A stretch of 36,178 bases of DNA from the NCBI GenBank assembly GCA_013816265.1, contig JACDES010000016.1, positions 1-36,178 on the forward strand, read 5' to 3'. The notes under the pieces are model-generated. The model saw only the letters and a program-made list of their open reading frames with translations, was not told where the DNA came from and did no database searches. Origin of the DNA: Parachlamydiaceae bacterium (GTDB lineage: Bacteria > Chlamydiota > Chlamydiia > Chlamydiales > Parachlamydiaceae). Of this stretch, positions 26,530-35,726 are shown in pieces. The translations under genes were made by a program, and so were the position numbers. The first letter of the stretch is position 1; the number at the start of each line of letters is the position of its first letter.

Positions 26530-26651
26530 AACAAAGCGAAAGAGGACTTTCGCACTCCAAACGCTTTGCGTAGCTTTAAGAAATATTTATGCTACAGATT
26601 TCCAAAACTACGCGTAGCGTTTGGAGTGCGAAAGTCCTCTTTCGCTTTGTT
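26530..26651. repeat. Long hairpin repeat, copy 3 (48-bp arms)
   Basis: Arms 26530-26577 and 26604-26651 pair with three mismatches over a 26-base loop. The flank upstream (GGTTC..TAGTTCATAA, about 26489-26505) matches the flank of copy 1, and the flank downstream (ATGAAGCGCCATATTTGTCA) matches copy 2, so the mobile unit is longer than the hairpin. Confidence 0.95.
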
Positions 26652-26703
26652 ATGAAGCGCCATATTTGTCAATATGTCTGCAACCTCCAAAAGGTATCAA
26701 AAA

Positions 26704-29700
26704 CTACTTCGGGGCAAAATCAATCAAAAACTGATCCCCCAATTCCATCAAAATAGACCGATACGTCTTTCCACTCAATAAATGATCAAATGGGAAAAAT
26801 GGCGACGAAAATAAATCATTCTTAAATATCACATTCGAATTGGGATCAAAATAATTACGAATATGACCCATCGGCTCAATAAAGAAATTATTACTTACAC
26901 CATCGTGAAGACTCACATAATTGATAACACTCTGAAATCCCTCATTACGTATCATTGTTGGCGAGCCAAAGCTAATAACTCGAATCATCTTCTGTTCTTC
27001 CGGAGTCAACAACTCTCTTGCACGATCTGTATCAGACCCACCTAAACTATGGGCATAATGAACAATCGTTCCTCCACTATTAGATCCTCCCATCTCCCCA
27101 ATCAATCGACGCCATGTATTTGCTAATAGATGAGCGTGCAATGATCTAAAACCTAAATTGTATGTCAGCTTAATGGCAAGAGCTTTTGTAATATCCGATG
27201 TCCAACCTTCTGTAGGTCTAAAAATATAATGTACATTAATTCCACCATGCGTTTTGGACATCAACTCCAAATTTTCTACTAACATGCTTTTTGTCGTTAA
27301 TATTCCATTGATAAAGGTCACCCTAACTTTATCGTTAAGCTCTCCTGTACCATAACTTCCTACTTCAGATCGATGATTACAATCATAACCCATAAGAATG
27401 ATAAACGATTCACCTAACAATTGTTTACCGATTCTTCTAAAGGTATCCGATGCTTCAGGTGTAAGCCCAAGCTCTGTATGAAGACTCCCCCAAGCATTAT
27501 TGGAAGAATTCTTTAAATAATACCAACCGGCTGCAAATGAATTTACCAACGTGTCCCATACCGAACTAATTGAAAAAAGACCGTATAAATCACATTGCGT
27601 TAATGGATTATTTTGCACATATGTATATAAATTTGGTCCATCATAAAAGGAAAGCGGATCGGGAGTTGTCCAACGACCTATAGAAGGATCATAGTAACGT
27701 CGTCCAAAAAATATAAAATTTGTGAATGGATCATTTCTCTTACTCGAAAATCTCCAAGGATTTCCAATTGCCGACTGATCTAACTCATATCCAGCACCGG
27801 CATAGATAATCTCAGAACCAAATGCCGAATAACGATAATATTCAGACACGCTACGACTATTCGCATTTATCAAGCATCTTACAGATCCTTGAAGATCATG
27901 AATGGGTGCATAAATTTCTTCATCGAACTCAAAAGCCACAGCAGTGCCTATTTCAGCGCCTTTTCCTGCTCCTAAAACACGAAGTTCGATGATTTTCCCT
28001 TCTGCATCAGCTCTGCCAATTTCTTTGTCGCCATCAAAGATGAATCGATCGGTCTTCGCTAATACCCAATTTTGATTTTCTTCATCCCAATTATATGTTT
28101 TCTGCACAATTCGTCTATGAAATGCATCATAAATATATTGTAAAGCGACATTTTGATTTTTAATAACACGACTTAAACGATTGAGTGCATCATATTCGTA
28201 GGTAAAAATCGTATTGCCTGATATTTTTTTAATTAGATTGCCGTTGGAATCGTATTGGAAATCACTATTTGGATTTTTAATCAGTTGATTTAAGTCATTA
28301 AACGACCATTCTTGCTCATTTTGCGATATTCTATTATATATTGAATCATATTCAAACTGATTCTTAAAGGTCCCTTCTTCATTTTGAAGCTGATTATTGT
28401 TTTCATAACTATATGTTTGATTAGTTTCCCCAGTAGTATCTTGAATAATCATTTGGGTTAAGCAATTATTTGCATCCAATCCACCAGTAGGAATCTCCAT
28501 GGACCACCATTCAGACTGTATCGAACGGGGGCGTCCTTGTGGATCATATGTATAAGATATTGCACCCAAATCTTTTATCATATGGCTCTTCACTAACTTT
28601 CCAACATGGGGGCTATATTCATAATCATGATGATAAAGAAGCTCTTGATTTCTATTAAATCTTTCAACTGATTGTAAGAGTGCTCCTGAATATTGATACT
28701 TAACGCTTGATCCATCCGGCAAAATGAGACCAGTACGGCGGCTTGCAAGATCATATGAATGCTTTAAAATTAAATTGCTTCCCAGATTTTCTTCTATCAT
28801 GTCATTAAAATCATTATAGCTTCGATCGATTGAATTTCCATGCACATTATCCGCTACTTTTATCAGTCGATGCATTTCGTCGTAAAAATATTCATAGTCA
28901 ATTGTTCCGTCACTTGAAGTAAAACGACTGATCCTTCCTGCAAAATCATATACATGGTTTAAAGTGGAACCATCGGGTTTTGTTATAGTTACAAGTTGAC
29001 CAGAAAGATTATATTGATGTGATGTTAATTTAGGAGTTGGGGTTTCTAATCCTTCACGGACTAAAATAAGACGATTTAAGCTATCATAAGACCAAGCAAT
29101 TGTATATGTTCGTATAGGCTGTCCCTTTACTAAAACGATATTTTTTTCTTGTATCTGATTGCCATTACCATCATGTCTAAGATACTTTTCTGAAATTTTC
29201 AGACCAAATTGATCATAAATAGTAATGCTCTCTACACGTCCTAAGGCATCATAGAGAGTCAAATTGCGTTTGCCGTAACAATCAATAGTTTCATTCTGAC
29301 GCACATACTGATTACGTTCATTTTTAGCTGATGAATCTTGTGAAAATACAGAATCGGTTTTTGAAACGTTTGTTTCAATCTTTTTCTGTACCGTTCCTGA
29401 GGAGTCTTCTATTCTGATTCCAACAGTTTGAAGCCAAATATCTTTTTCGTCTATTTTAGAAACATAATCTTTTTCCGATGTTCTGAACCATTCTTTTGTA
29501 ACCGTTTTTTCTCCACAGGCATCATAGGACCATTCACGACGTTTGACGCCTTCTTTAGAAACTTGTCGGCTGCCGATCTGACGTCCGGCGCCGTCATAAG
29601 TAAAGTTTGTTGTAAAGGTTTTGTCATCTGTAATCCACATTAACAAGGAACCTTGATAATTGTATTCAAGATGACTTAATAGTATATCATTTGCCCATTC

Positions 29701-31236
29701 TTCCGAACGAGTGACGTGACCAAATGCATCTCTTTCAAAAATTGTTTTACGCCCCTCCTTAGAAATACTTTCTTTGAGATTTCCATCCAGAAAATATACA
29801 AATGTCTCTATCGATCCGTCGGAAAATGTGATTTTGGTGGGCTTGCCACGTACATTATATTCAGTTTGCATGACATTGCCATTTGCATCCTGAGATTCAA
29901 TCACATTATTTCTGATATCATATTTTTGCGATGTTTCTAAATTTATGACATTATCATGACTATCAATAATCGCTGGGAGAATAGTTTTGGTTATGCGGCC
30001 AATGTCGTCGTAGATATATTGAGTTTCATTGCCATATTGATCGATCATGGCTTCATTTTGCTTGAATTCATTGAGACGGTATTTAGACTCTTGTTTAGGT
30101 GCTGTAACAACATCTCCACGGCTATCTACCGTAGAAATCAGCTCACCCTTTTTATCATAATTCATGTGGACGTAATAACGTAGTTGGTCATTAGAGTCGA
30201 AAAATCCTTTCTGAATGAGATTACCATTTTTAGAATAGGTGTGAATAACTTTTTCTATTAGTACTTCTTTTTGAGTTTTTAGATCTAGGTATTTATTTTC
30301 AACAACAAGCGGTTGTCCAGTTGCAAGGCCTTTCGGACAAATTTGCATCACAATCATTTGTCTTGTTGTCACACCTGTCAAATCATCAATACTATCACTC
30401 TTACCATCGTCTAGGATCGTTTTACTCAAAAATCCAAGATTGTCATACATATAAAAACAGCGGGAAACAACACTATTATTATCTCCCTTAAGCTTGCTAA
30501 TACAATGTTTTGTTTCTGAATCATAGTTGTAAATAGTGAATGAACCATTATCTTCTGTATGACGGATTAATAAATCGGGATTTTTCAAATCGTATTTGTA
30601 TTTGATCGAATATGTTTCACTTCCATTTTCTGGCAATCCATTGGAACGGATGATCAATGGAGTATCGCTAGAGCCTGATAGATTGCCAACTAATGTTTCT
30701 CTTACCAACTGCCATTGCTTATTATAATAAAAAAGGCAAGCCAGCTGAGCTTGCCCCTGAGCATCCTCTAGCACTCGACTAATAAGCTTAGGTCTTTCTG
30801 TAGACGAATCCCAAAATAGACGCTCTTTCCGATATAATTGATATGGTTCACTTGTTGAAGTGTAGTGTTCGACTGCCTCAACACAATTTTTCTTTGAATA
30901 TCGATAAATACTTTTATGTTTGAGTGCATCGAGTACTTCTGTGTATCCTTGATTGTAAAAAAAACAGGCTAGAACTTGATTGCTTTGATCATGTTTCTTT
31001 TTCTGAAGTTTGATTTTTCCGATTCTTGAATCACCCTTCGGTATGTCAATAGTTCGTCCATCCACATCATTTCGCCCTGCCGTATAATATTCATAAGTAT
31101 AGGTAGGATCGTCAGCTTTTCCGGTTACGACGTTTACTGAATTAACTAGGGGATTTGGTGTGTGATTTGTGGCATGTAAATTCGAGAAAATAAGATTCAA
31201 TATAAGAATCAGAAAATATTTTATATTATTCATCAT
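26704..31236 (-). CDS. RHS/YD-repeat protein with signal peptide and lipase-like C-terminal domain
   Basis: A 1510-residue protein. A signal peptide covers residues 1-22 (IKYFLILILNLIFSNLHA). Numerous YD repeats (YDDIGRITK, YDALGRVESI, YDSLNRLILV and others) follow. An RHS-associated core ends near residue 1221 (FFGRRYYDPSIGRWTTPDPL ... NLYTYVQNNPL ... LYGLF). The variable C-terminus (about 1222-1510) looks like a class 3 lipase/alpha-beta hydrolase: nucleophile elbow HYAHSLGG with S1397 (codon 27046-27048), a VISFGSPT strand, D1445 (SLHDGVSNN) and H1485 (FPFDHLLSG) complete a plausible triad. RHS shells enclose and deliver such tips. There is no PAAR-like N-terminus; Sec export is implied instead. 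AAAGGA favours the second Met (31233) over the first. No immunity gene lies downstream. Confidence 0.92.
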   Translation of the reverse strand: MMNNIKYFLILILNLIFSNLHATNHTPNPLVNSVNVVTGKADDPTYTYEYYTAGRNDVDGRTIDIPKGDSRIGKIKLQKKKHDQSNQVLACFFYNQGYTEVLDALKHKSIYRYSKKNCVEAVEHYTSTSEPYQLYRKERLFWDSSTERPKLISRVLEDAQGQAQLACLFYYNKQWQLVRETLVGNLSGSSDTPLIIRSNGLPENGSETYSIKYKYDLKNPDLLIRHTEDNGSFTIYNYDSETKHCISKLKGDNNSVVSRCFYMYDNLGFLSKTILDDGKSDSIDDLTGVTTRQMIVMQICPKGLATGQPLVVENKYLDLKTQKEVLIEKVIHTYSKNGNLIQKGFFDSNDQLRYYVHMNYDKKGELISTVDSRGDVVTAPKQESKYRLNEFKQNEAMIDQYGNETQYIYDDIGRITKTILPAIIDSHDNVINLETSQKYDIRNNVIESQDANGNVMQTEYNVRGKPTKITFSDGSIETFVYFLDGNLKESISKEGRKTIFERDAFGHVTRSEEWANDILLSHLEYNYQGSLLMWITDDKTFTTNFTYDGAGRQIGSRQVSKEGVKRREWSYDACGEKTVTKEWFRTSEKDYVSKIDEKDIWLQTVGIRIEDSSGTVQKKIETNVSKTDSVFSQDSSAKNERNQYVRQNETIDCYGKRNLTLYDALGRVESITIYDQFGLKISEKYLRHDGNGNQIQEKNIVLVKGQPIRTYTIAWSYDSLNRLILVREGLETPTPKLTSHQYNLSGQLVTITKPDGSTLNHVYDFAGRISRFTSSDGTIDYEYFYDEMHRLIKVADNVHGNSIDRSYNDFNDMIEENLGSNLILKHSYDLASRRTGLILPDGSSVKYQYSGALLQSVERFNRNQELLYHHDYEYSPHVGKLVKSHMIKDLGAISYTYDPQGRPRSIQSEWWSMEIPTGGLDANNCLTQMIIQDTTGETNQTYSYENNNQLQNEEGTFKNQFEYDSIYNRISQNEQEWSFNDLNQLIKNPNSDFQYDSNGNLIKKISGNTIFTYEYDALNRLSRVIKNQNVALQYIYDAFHRRIVQKTYNWDEENQNWVLAKTDRFIFDGDKEIGRADAEGKIIELRVLGAGKGAEIGTAVAFEFDEEIYAPIHDLQGSVRCLINANSRSVSEYYRYSAFGSEIIYAGAGYELDQSAIGNPWRFSSKRNDPFTNFIFFGRRYYDPSIGRWTTPDPLSFYDGPNLYTYVQNNPLTQCDLYGLFSISSVWDTLVNSFAAGWYYLKNSSNNAWGSLHTELGLTPEASDTFRRIGKQLLGESFIILMGYDCNHRSEVGSYGTGELNDKVRVTFINGILTTKSMLVENLELMSKTHGGINVHYIFRPTEGWTSDITKALAIKLTYNLGFRSLHAHLLANTWRRLIGEMGGSNSGGTIVHYAHSLGGSDTDRARELLTPEEQKMIRVISFGSPTMIRNEGFQSVINYVSLHDGVSNNFFIEPMGHIRNYFDPNSNVIFKNDLFSSPFFPFDHLLSGKTYRSILMELGDQFLIDFAPK

Positions 31237-31253
31237 TTCCTTTAGGTTGTAAT

Positions 31254-31262
31254 GTTATATCA
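31254..31262 (-). promoter_or_regulatory. Extended -10 for the RHS gene
   Basis: On the minus strand TGATATAAC (extended -10) lies about 20 bases upstream of the RHS start, with a poor -35. The short leader would still contain the AAAGGA ribosome binding site (31238-31243). A start site this close to the ATG is unusual but possible. Confidence 0.3.
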
Positions 31263-31414
31263 CCTTAAATATCAATCCCTAATTTAAATTATTGAATAAT
31301 CAACTATAAACATATAAACATTGAAATGCAACTATTGAATATAGTAGTGTCCTATTTAAAATTTTAATTATTACCCAATCGACATAGACATTTTTTGAAT
31401 GAAATAAGGAAAGT

Positions 31415-32767
31415 ATGAACATTGTAATTATAGGCGCTGGCGATATCGGATTATTCACAGCCTCCGCGTTATCCAAACAAGGACACAACGTTGTACTAGT
31501 AGATAAAAACGGTCATCGTCTCAGTGAGATGGCTTGGCAAATGGATATTGCCGCAAAAAAAGGTTCGGGAACAGATTGGGTTCTATTAGACGAGCTACTT
31601 GAAATGAAACCTGACCTGTTTTTGGCTCTAACAAGTCAAGACGAAGTAAATTTAATGGCATGTACCTTGGCGAAGCATTTGGGTTATCCTCGCACGATTG
31701 CCAGAGTAAAAGACAGCCACTTATTAAATTGCTCTCGACTTGATTTTGCACGCCTTTTTAGTACGGATTATTTGATCAGCCCTGAATTACTTGTTGCTTA
31801 TGATATTTTTAAATATCTGATAAGTCTGAATTCTATTGCATATGAAAGCTTGGCTCACGGAGCTGTTCAAATGAGGACTATACGAATTCCTCTGAGTTGG
31901 GGAAGGTATGATATTCCTTTAAAAGAACTAAAACTTCCAAAAGGTGTGATGGTTTCCCTCATTTACCGAAAAGGACATGATGGAAAGCCTACAATTATTT
32001 TTCCACATGGCGACGATTACATATTACCTGATGACGAAGTCACTTTTATGGGAGAACGGAATGCCATCATTAAGATACATCAATATTTTAATTTGAATAC
32101 AAAACAGATAAACTCTGTTGTAATAGTGGGTGGGACCTTAATTGGAATAAATTTAGCTAAAATTTTACAAGATGACAATATAGAAGTTCATATTATTGAT
32201 AAAAATGCTGAACATTGTGTTCTATTAGCAGAAGAGTTTCCCAAATGTCGGATTACGCATCAAGAAGCCATAGACACTGCTTTTTTACATACTGAAAGAA
32301 TTGGACATGCCGATTTTTTTATCATGTGCACAAAACATGACGAAACTAATATAATGGGAGCACTTGTTGCAAAAGAAGCAGGTTGTGAACATGTTGCAAT
32401 AGTACTAGAGAATGAACAATTTCGCCCTCTAGTGGATGAATTAGGCATCGCGCAAGTTGTATCACCAAAACATATCGCTGCCAAACAAATTCTATCTTTT
32501 GCAACCTCCAAAGCAGTTTCATCTCTTATACTATTATATAATGATGAAGTGGAAATAGTCGAAATTACAGTATCATTAAATTGTAAAATTATTGGGATTC
32601 CCCTTTCTGATCTCGGCCCACGCCTACCTAATGATTTCTTGATTGCCATGATACAAAATCGTGGTACAGTCATTATTCCAAAGGGTGATAGCGTTATTTG
32701 TCCAGGTGATGTCGTGATCGTTATTTGCAAACCTAAATATTTCAATGAATTAGAAAAGATATTTTAA
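31415..32767 (+). CDS. trkA: Potassium uptake regulatory subunit TrkA
   Basis: A 450-residue cytoplasmic regulator of Trk potassium uptake with the duplicated RCK arrangement usual for full-length TrkA. The first NAD-binding fold starts at residue 1 (NIVIIGAGDIGLFTA, ending with D at VLVDKNG) and is followed by a TrkA-C domain (about 145-230). The second starts near residue 232 (VVIVGGTLIGINLAK, DKN again) and is followed by a second TrkA-C domain to the end. It binds NAD(H)/ATP and gates the TrkH channel at the inner membrane. AAGGA precedes the ATG at 31415. It lies 28 bases upstream of trkH and shares an operon with it. The upstream spacer (31237-31414) has no clear -10/-35 pair. Confidence 0.95.
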   Translation: MNIVIIGAGDIGLFTASALSKQGHNVVLVDKNGHRLSEMAWQMDIAAKKGSGTDWVLLDELLEMKPDLFLALTSQDEVNLMACTLAKHLGYPRTIARVKDSHLLNCSRLDFARLFSTDYLISPELLVAYDIFKYLISLNSIAYESLAHGAVQMRTIRIPLSWGRYDIPLKELKLPKGVMVSLIYRKGHDGKPTIIFPHGDDYILPDDEVTFMGERNAIIKIHQYFNLNTKQINSVVIVGGTLIGINLAKILQDDNIEVHIIDKNAEHCVLLAEEFPKCRITHQEAIDTAFLHTERIGHADFFIMCTKHDETNIMGALVAKEAGCEHVAIVLENEQFRPLVDELGIAQVVSPKHIAAKQILSFATSKAVSSLILLYNDEVEIVEITVSLNCKIIGIPLSDLGPRLPNDFLIAMIQNRGTVIIPKGDSVICPGDVVIVICKPKYFNELEKIF

Positions 32768-32795
32768 CTAAGAAACGGCAATTGGGGACGATAAA

Positions 32796-34445
32796 TTGAC
32801 ACATCACATTATATTAAAAATTTTGGGTCCTTTTCTACTGTTGTATGCACTTGTATTAACAATCCCTATGATTCTTGCAGGATATTATCAATTTTTTGCA
32901 AATCCTGCTGATTATCCTCAACCACCTGCAACAGGCGCATTCGCTTTAACAATGCTCACCTGCATATGTTTGGCAATACCCTGTATTATTTTATCACGTA
33001 AAGATCGCTCCAATTTACATCGTCGCGATGCATTAATCATTTCGGTATTGATTTGGTTTTTAACACCCGCCATTGGCGCTCTCCCCTTTATCTTTAGTGG
33101 AACAGTGCAACGTTTTGATCAAGCTTATCTAGAATCAGTATCTGGATTTTCAACAACAGGTGTGAGTACTTTTGAGGCTAAACAATTTGACCCTCAAACA
33201 GGTGTTGAAATTCCAATAAAAAAAACAACTTACGGAATTCAAGAAAATTCATATGAATTTTATGGAAATATTAATCCAGTAACAAATTCACACACCGGTG
33301 AACTACTAATAGGTCTAGAGGCGGTTAATAGGGCGATATTGTTTTGGAGGAATTTCACTGAATGGCTTGGGGGCATTGGAATTATCGTATTATTTGTTGC
33401 TTTTCTCCCTGCCTTAGGTGTAGAAGGTAAATTTTTATTTCAAACGGAAATGCCAGGTCTCGAAAAAACAGGCTTTACTCCTCGAATAAAAGAAACAGCC
33501 TTACAATTATTGAAAATTTATGTCGGCTTAACATTCATCCAAACTGTTTTACTACTTCTCACAAATTCAAAAATGGGTTGGTTGGATGCCATTACAATTT
33601 CTTTTTCAACATTGTCCACTGGAGGGATGACCATTCATCCCAATAGTATTGCTTATTATAATAACATCCATACGGAATGGATCACTTTAGTTTTTATGAT
33701 TCTAGCTGGTATTAATTTCACGCTCTATTACCATGTATTGAAAGGTAAAATTTTCCGATTATTCGATCAGGAATTTATTTTATATCTCGTTCTTCTGATA
33801 GTCTTTGGAGTATTTACTACATCCATTCTTGTCGGACAACCACAGATCAATTTGTTGAATGAAAATTTGGGAGTATATTCATTTTTTGGAGCCATTCGGC
33901 ATGGCTTTTTTCAAATAGTATCTGCTCTGACATCTACAGGACTTTATACTACGAATTATGAAACGTGGCCCATGGTATTACAAGCTCTGATACTCATTGC
34001 AATGTTTTTAGGAGCCATGTCAGGTTCTACCTCAGGTGGTATCAAACTGATTCGTGTTTATATGTTATTCCAAATAACAAAATATAAAATTGAATCAATT
34101 TTCAGACCCAAAACCGTTAAAATACTTCGTATAGGCCAAAGAGAACTTGATTCAAACACAATTATGACGGTTCAATGCTTTCTTTTCTTAGTGTTGCTAT
34201 TTTTTGTAATGGGAACTTTTGTCTTTATATTGGATAATATTGACTCTGAAACATCCTTAAGTCTTTCTGTCTCATTAGTAACAAATACTGGCTTTGGATT
34301 TGGCTTAAACGGACCGGCAGGCTCCCTTGCATTTTTATCACCCCTACCTTCATATTTTTCCTCATTTCTTATGATATTAGGACGATTAGAATATTTTGCC
34401 GTTTTAGCACTGTTCTTACCTGCATTTTGGAAGGAAAATACATGA
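32796..34445 (+). CDS. trkH: Trk potassium uptake channel TrkH
   Basis: A 549-residue inner-membrane potassium channel/transporter with the four pore loops of the Trk/Ktr superfamily: SGFSTTGVSTF, TLSTGGMTIHP, SALTSTGLYTTN and SLVTNTGFGFG, each carrying the selectivity-filter glycine. NFTEWLGGIGIIVLF after the first loop is a strong TrkH marker. A TTG at 32796 is the start; GGGGA (32784-32788) lies 7 bases before it and no closer ATG is in frame. About 45 extra polar residues (FDPQTGVEIPIKK to SHTGELLIG) sit between pore loop 1 and the WLGG helix, more than I expect in the E. coli protein. The stop overlaps the next gene's start (ATGA), so the methyltransferase is translationally coupled. Confidence 0.95.
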   Translation: MTHHIILKILGPFLLLYALVLTIPMILAGYYQFFANPADYPQPPATGAFALTMLTCICLAIPCIILSRKDRSNLHRRDALIISVLIWFLTPAIGALPFIFSGTVQRFDQAYLESVSGFSTTGVSTFEAKQFDPQTGVEIPIKKTTYGIQENSYEFYGNINPVTNSHTGELLIGLEAVNRAILFWRNFTEWLGGIGIIVLFVAFLPALGVEGKFLFQTEMPGLEKTGFTPRIKETALQLLKIYVGLTFIQTVLLLLTNSKMGWLDAITISFSTLSTGGMTIHPNSIAYYNNIHTEWITLVFMILAGINFTLYYHVLKGKIFRLFDQEFILYLVLLIVFGVFTTSILVGQPQINLLNENLGVYSFFGAIRHGFFQIVSALTSTGLYTTNYETWPMVLQALILIAMFLGAMSGSTSGGIKLIRVYMLFQITKYKIESIFRPKTVKILRIGQRELDSNTIMTVQCFLFLVLLFFVMGTFVFILDNIDSETSLSLSVSLVTNTGFGFGLNGPAGSLAFLSPLPSYFSSFLMILGRLEYFAVLALFLPAFWKENT

Positions 34446-35236
34446 AACAATTATATTCTTTCAAAATAAAAAAAGACGTTTCCATGGAAGATGCATGGGA
34501 AGAATTGGAAAATGCCAATATAGAACTTGCCTACGCGTCAGATGACGATGGTTTTGTTTTTATTTACGGCTATTTGGATTCTAAAACCCCAATACCTAAG
34601 CTAAGCAGTCTTGAGGAGGCATCGCCCTATGAATTACCAAAGATTGATTGGGAAGCACAATGGGCTGAACACGGTTTAGATTTTCATGATGGCTATGTCC
34701 ATGTTGACTTAAGTTTATTCGGCTCCGTTCCTAAAATATTACGTTTAGAACCTGGACCTGGTTTTGGAGATCTTTCACATCCTACAACACGACTTGTTTT
34801 AAGATTGATGTCAAAATATGTTCAGTTCAATAGCCTAGTTGATATCGGTTGTGGAAGTGGCATATTAACGTTGGCGGCTGTTGCTATAGGCTGTCCTGAT
34901 CCATATGGAATAGATATCGATCCTGAAGCATTAATACATGCTTTCAATAACGCAAAAATTAATCAAATGGAAGATCTTTGCCATTTTTGTTTACCAACTG
35001 ATTTTATTATGCCACCCTCACGACCTATTGTGATTGTCATGAATATGATTATGTCTGAACAAAAGGAGGCATTAAAAATGCTTCAGAATATAAACGACTC
35101 GAAAGGAATATGTTTAACGTCAGGTGTGAGAAATGAAGAAACCGAAGAGTATTTGGCATTAACACGAGAATGGAAATGGGAACTGATAGAACAAATAGAA
35201 GAAGGCGATTGGAAGGGATTTACTTTCAAAAGATAA
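34442..35236 (+). CDS. prmA: PrmA-like methyltransferase
   Basis: A 264-residue SAM-dependent methyltransferase of the ribosomal protein L11 (PrmA) type. An N-terminal ~85-residue substrate-recognition region precedes the PrmA marker PGFGDLSHPTTRLVLR. The SAM-binding motif VDIGCGSGILTLAA and the adenosine-ribose contact YGIDIDPEAL follow. PrmA's usual AFGTG-type sequence is GFGDL here, and the later NMIMSEQ replaces the more typical NILA, so the substrate is not certain. I set the start at 34442 because it makes an ATGA overlap with trkH's stop and has AAGGA at 34431-34435; a longer in-frame start at 34427 would overlap trkH further. It is the last gene of the trkA-trkH operon, an unexplained partner for potassium uptake. 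Confidence 0.8.
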   Translation: MKQLYSFKIKKDVSMEDAWEELENANIELAYASDDDGFVFIYGYLDSKTPIPKLSSLEEASPYELPKIDWEAQWAEHGLDFHDGYVHVDLSLFGSVPKILRLEPGPGFGDLSHPTTRLVLRLMSKYVQFNSLVDIGCGSGILTLAAVAIGCPDPYGIDIDPEALIHAFNNAKINQMEDLCHFCLPTDFIMPPSRPIVIVMNMIMSEQKEALKMLQNINDSKGICLTSGVRNEETEEYLALTREWKWELIEQIEEGDWKGFTFKR

Positions 35237-35272
35237 TTTTTGATTTTTTTCCTAAAAACCCAAGTTAAAAGA

Positions 35273-35302
35273 TTGAGCAAAAAATATCTACCTTGCTATA
35301 TA
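35273..35302 (+). promoter_or_regulatory. Candidate promoter for the small membrane protein
   Basis: TTGAGC (35273-35278), 18 bases, then TATATA (35297-35302) preceded by TGC, an extended -10. It is 45 bases upstream of the ATG at 35347. Confidence 0.45.
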
Positions 35303-35346
35303 CACACTAAAAAACAGACGTTAAATCAAATTAAAGTTTAAAATTT

Positions 35347-35685
35347 ATGTTGATAAATACATTTTCAAGGTCAATATACAGCACACCATCTAATACCACA
35401 CAACCTACAGCAACAGTCCATTCCCTAAAGGAGACAGACTTATTTTCTAGAATCAAGAATATTATTTACGAATCTTTTTCAAAAATTAAAGCTTCATTAA
35501 ATCACACAGAAAGCCCCACTCCTCAGCCAGATCTTAAAATGATTGCAGCTGTTTGTTGTGTTTGCTTGTTTGCATTAATTATTATATCAACCTTGGGATC
35601 AAAAATTCGAAGGCACTCTGTGCAAAGAAATGATGATCCTCATGACGCAACACCAATCGCATTACCCTTAAGTAGTAACATGTAA
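35347..35685 (+). CDS. Small single-pass membrane protein (112 aa), unrecognised
   Basis: I do not recognise this 112-residue protein. It has a Ser/Thr-rich N-terminal 60 residues and one clear membrane segment at about residues 66-83 (AAVCCVCLFALIIISTLG) containing three cysteines. A basic stop-transfer patch (SKIRRHSVQR) suggests an N-out topology by the positive-inside rule. The final ~20 residues are Pro/Ala-rich. There is no signal peptide. Its own promoter candidate lies just upstream, but the ribosome binding site before the ATG is weak, so translation is less certain than for its neighbours. Codon composition is similar to that of nearby genes. The gene is followed by the repeat-rich right end. 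Confidence 0.6.
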   Translation: MLINTFSRSIYSTPSNTTQPTATVHSLKETDLFSRIKNIIYESFSKIKASLNHTESPTPQPDLKMIAAVCCVCLFALIIISTLGSKIRRHSVQRNDDPHDATPIALPLSSNM

Positions 35686-35726
35686 AAAATTAGGGCTTTA
35701 AATACACGTAGTCTATTCTTTAAATG

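Larger units (their letters stand above)
26395..26703. other. Repeat-filled spacer between convergent Sel1 and RHS genes
   Basis: A 309-base spacer with no gene. It contains a second-family repeat word (26442-26469) and the third long hairpin repeat (26530-26651). Both genes end into it, so the hairpin could terminate both. No immunity-type gene for the RHS toxin-like protein is seen here. Confidence 0.75.
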
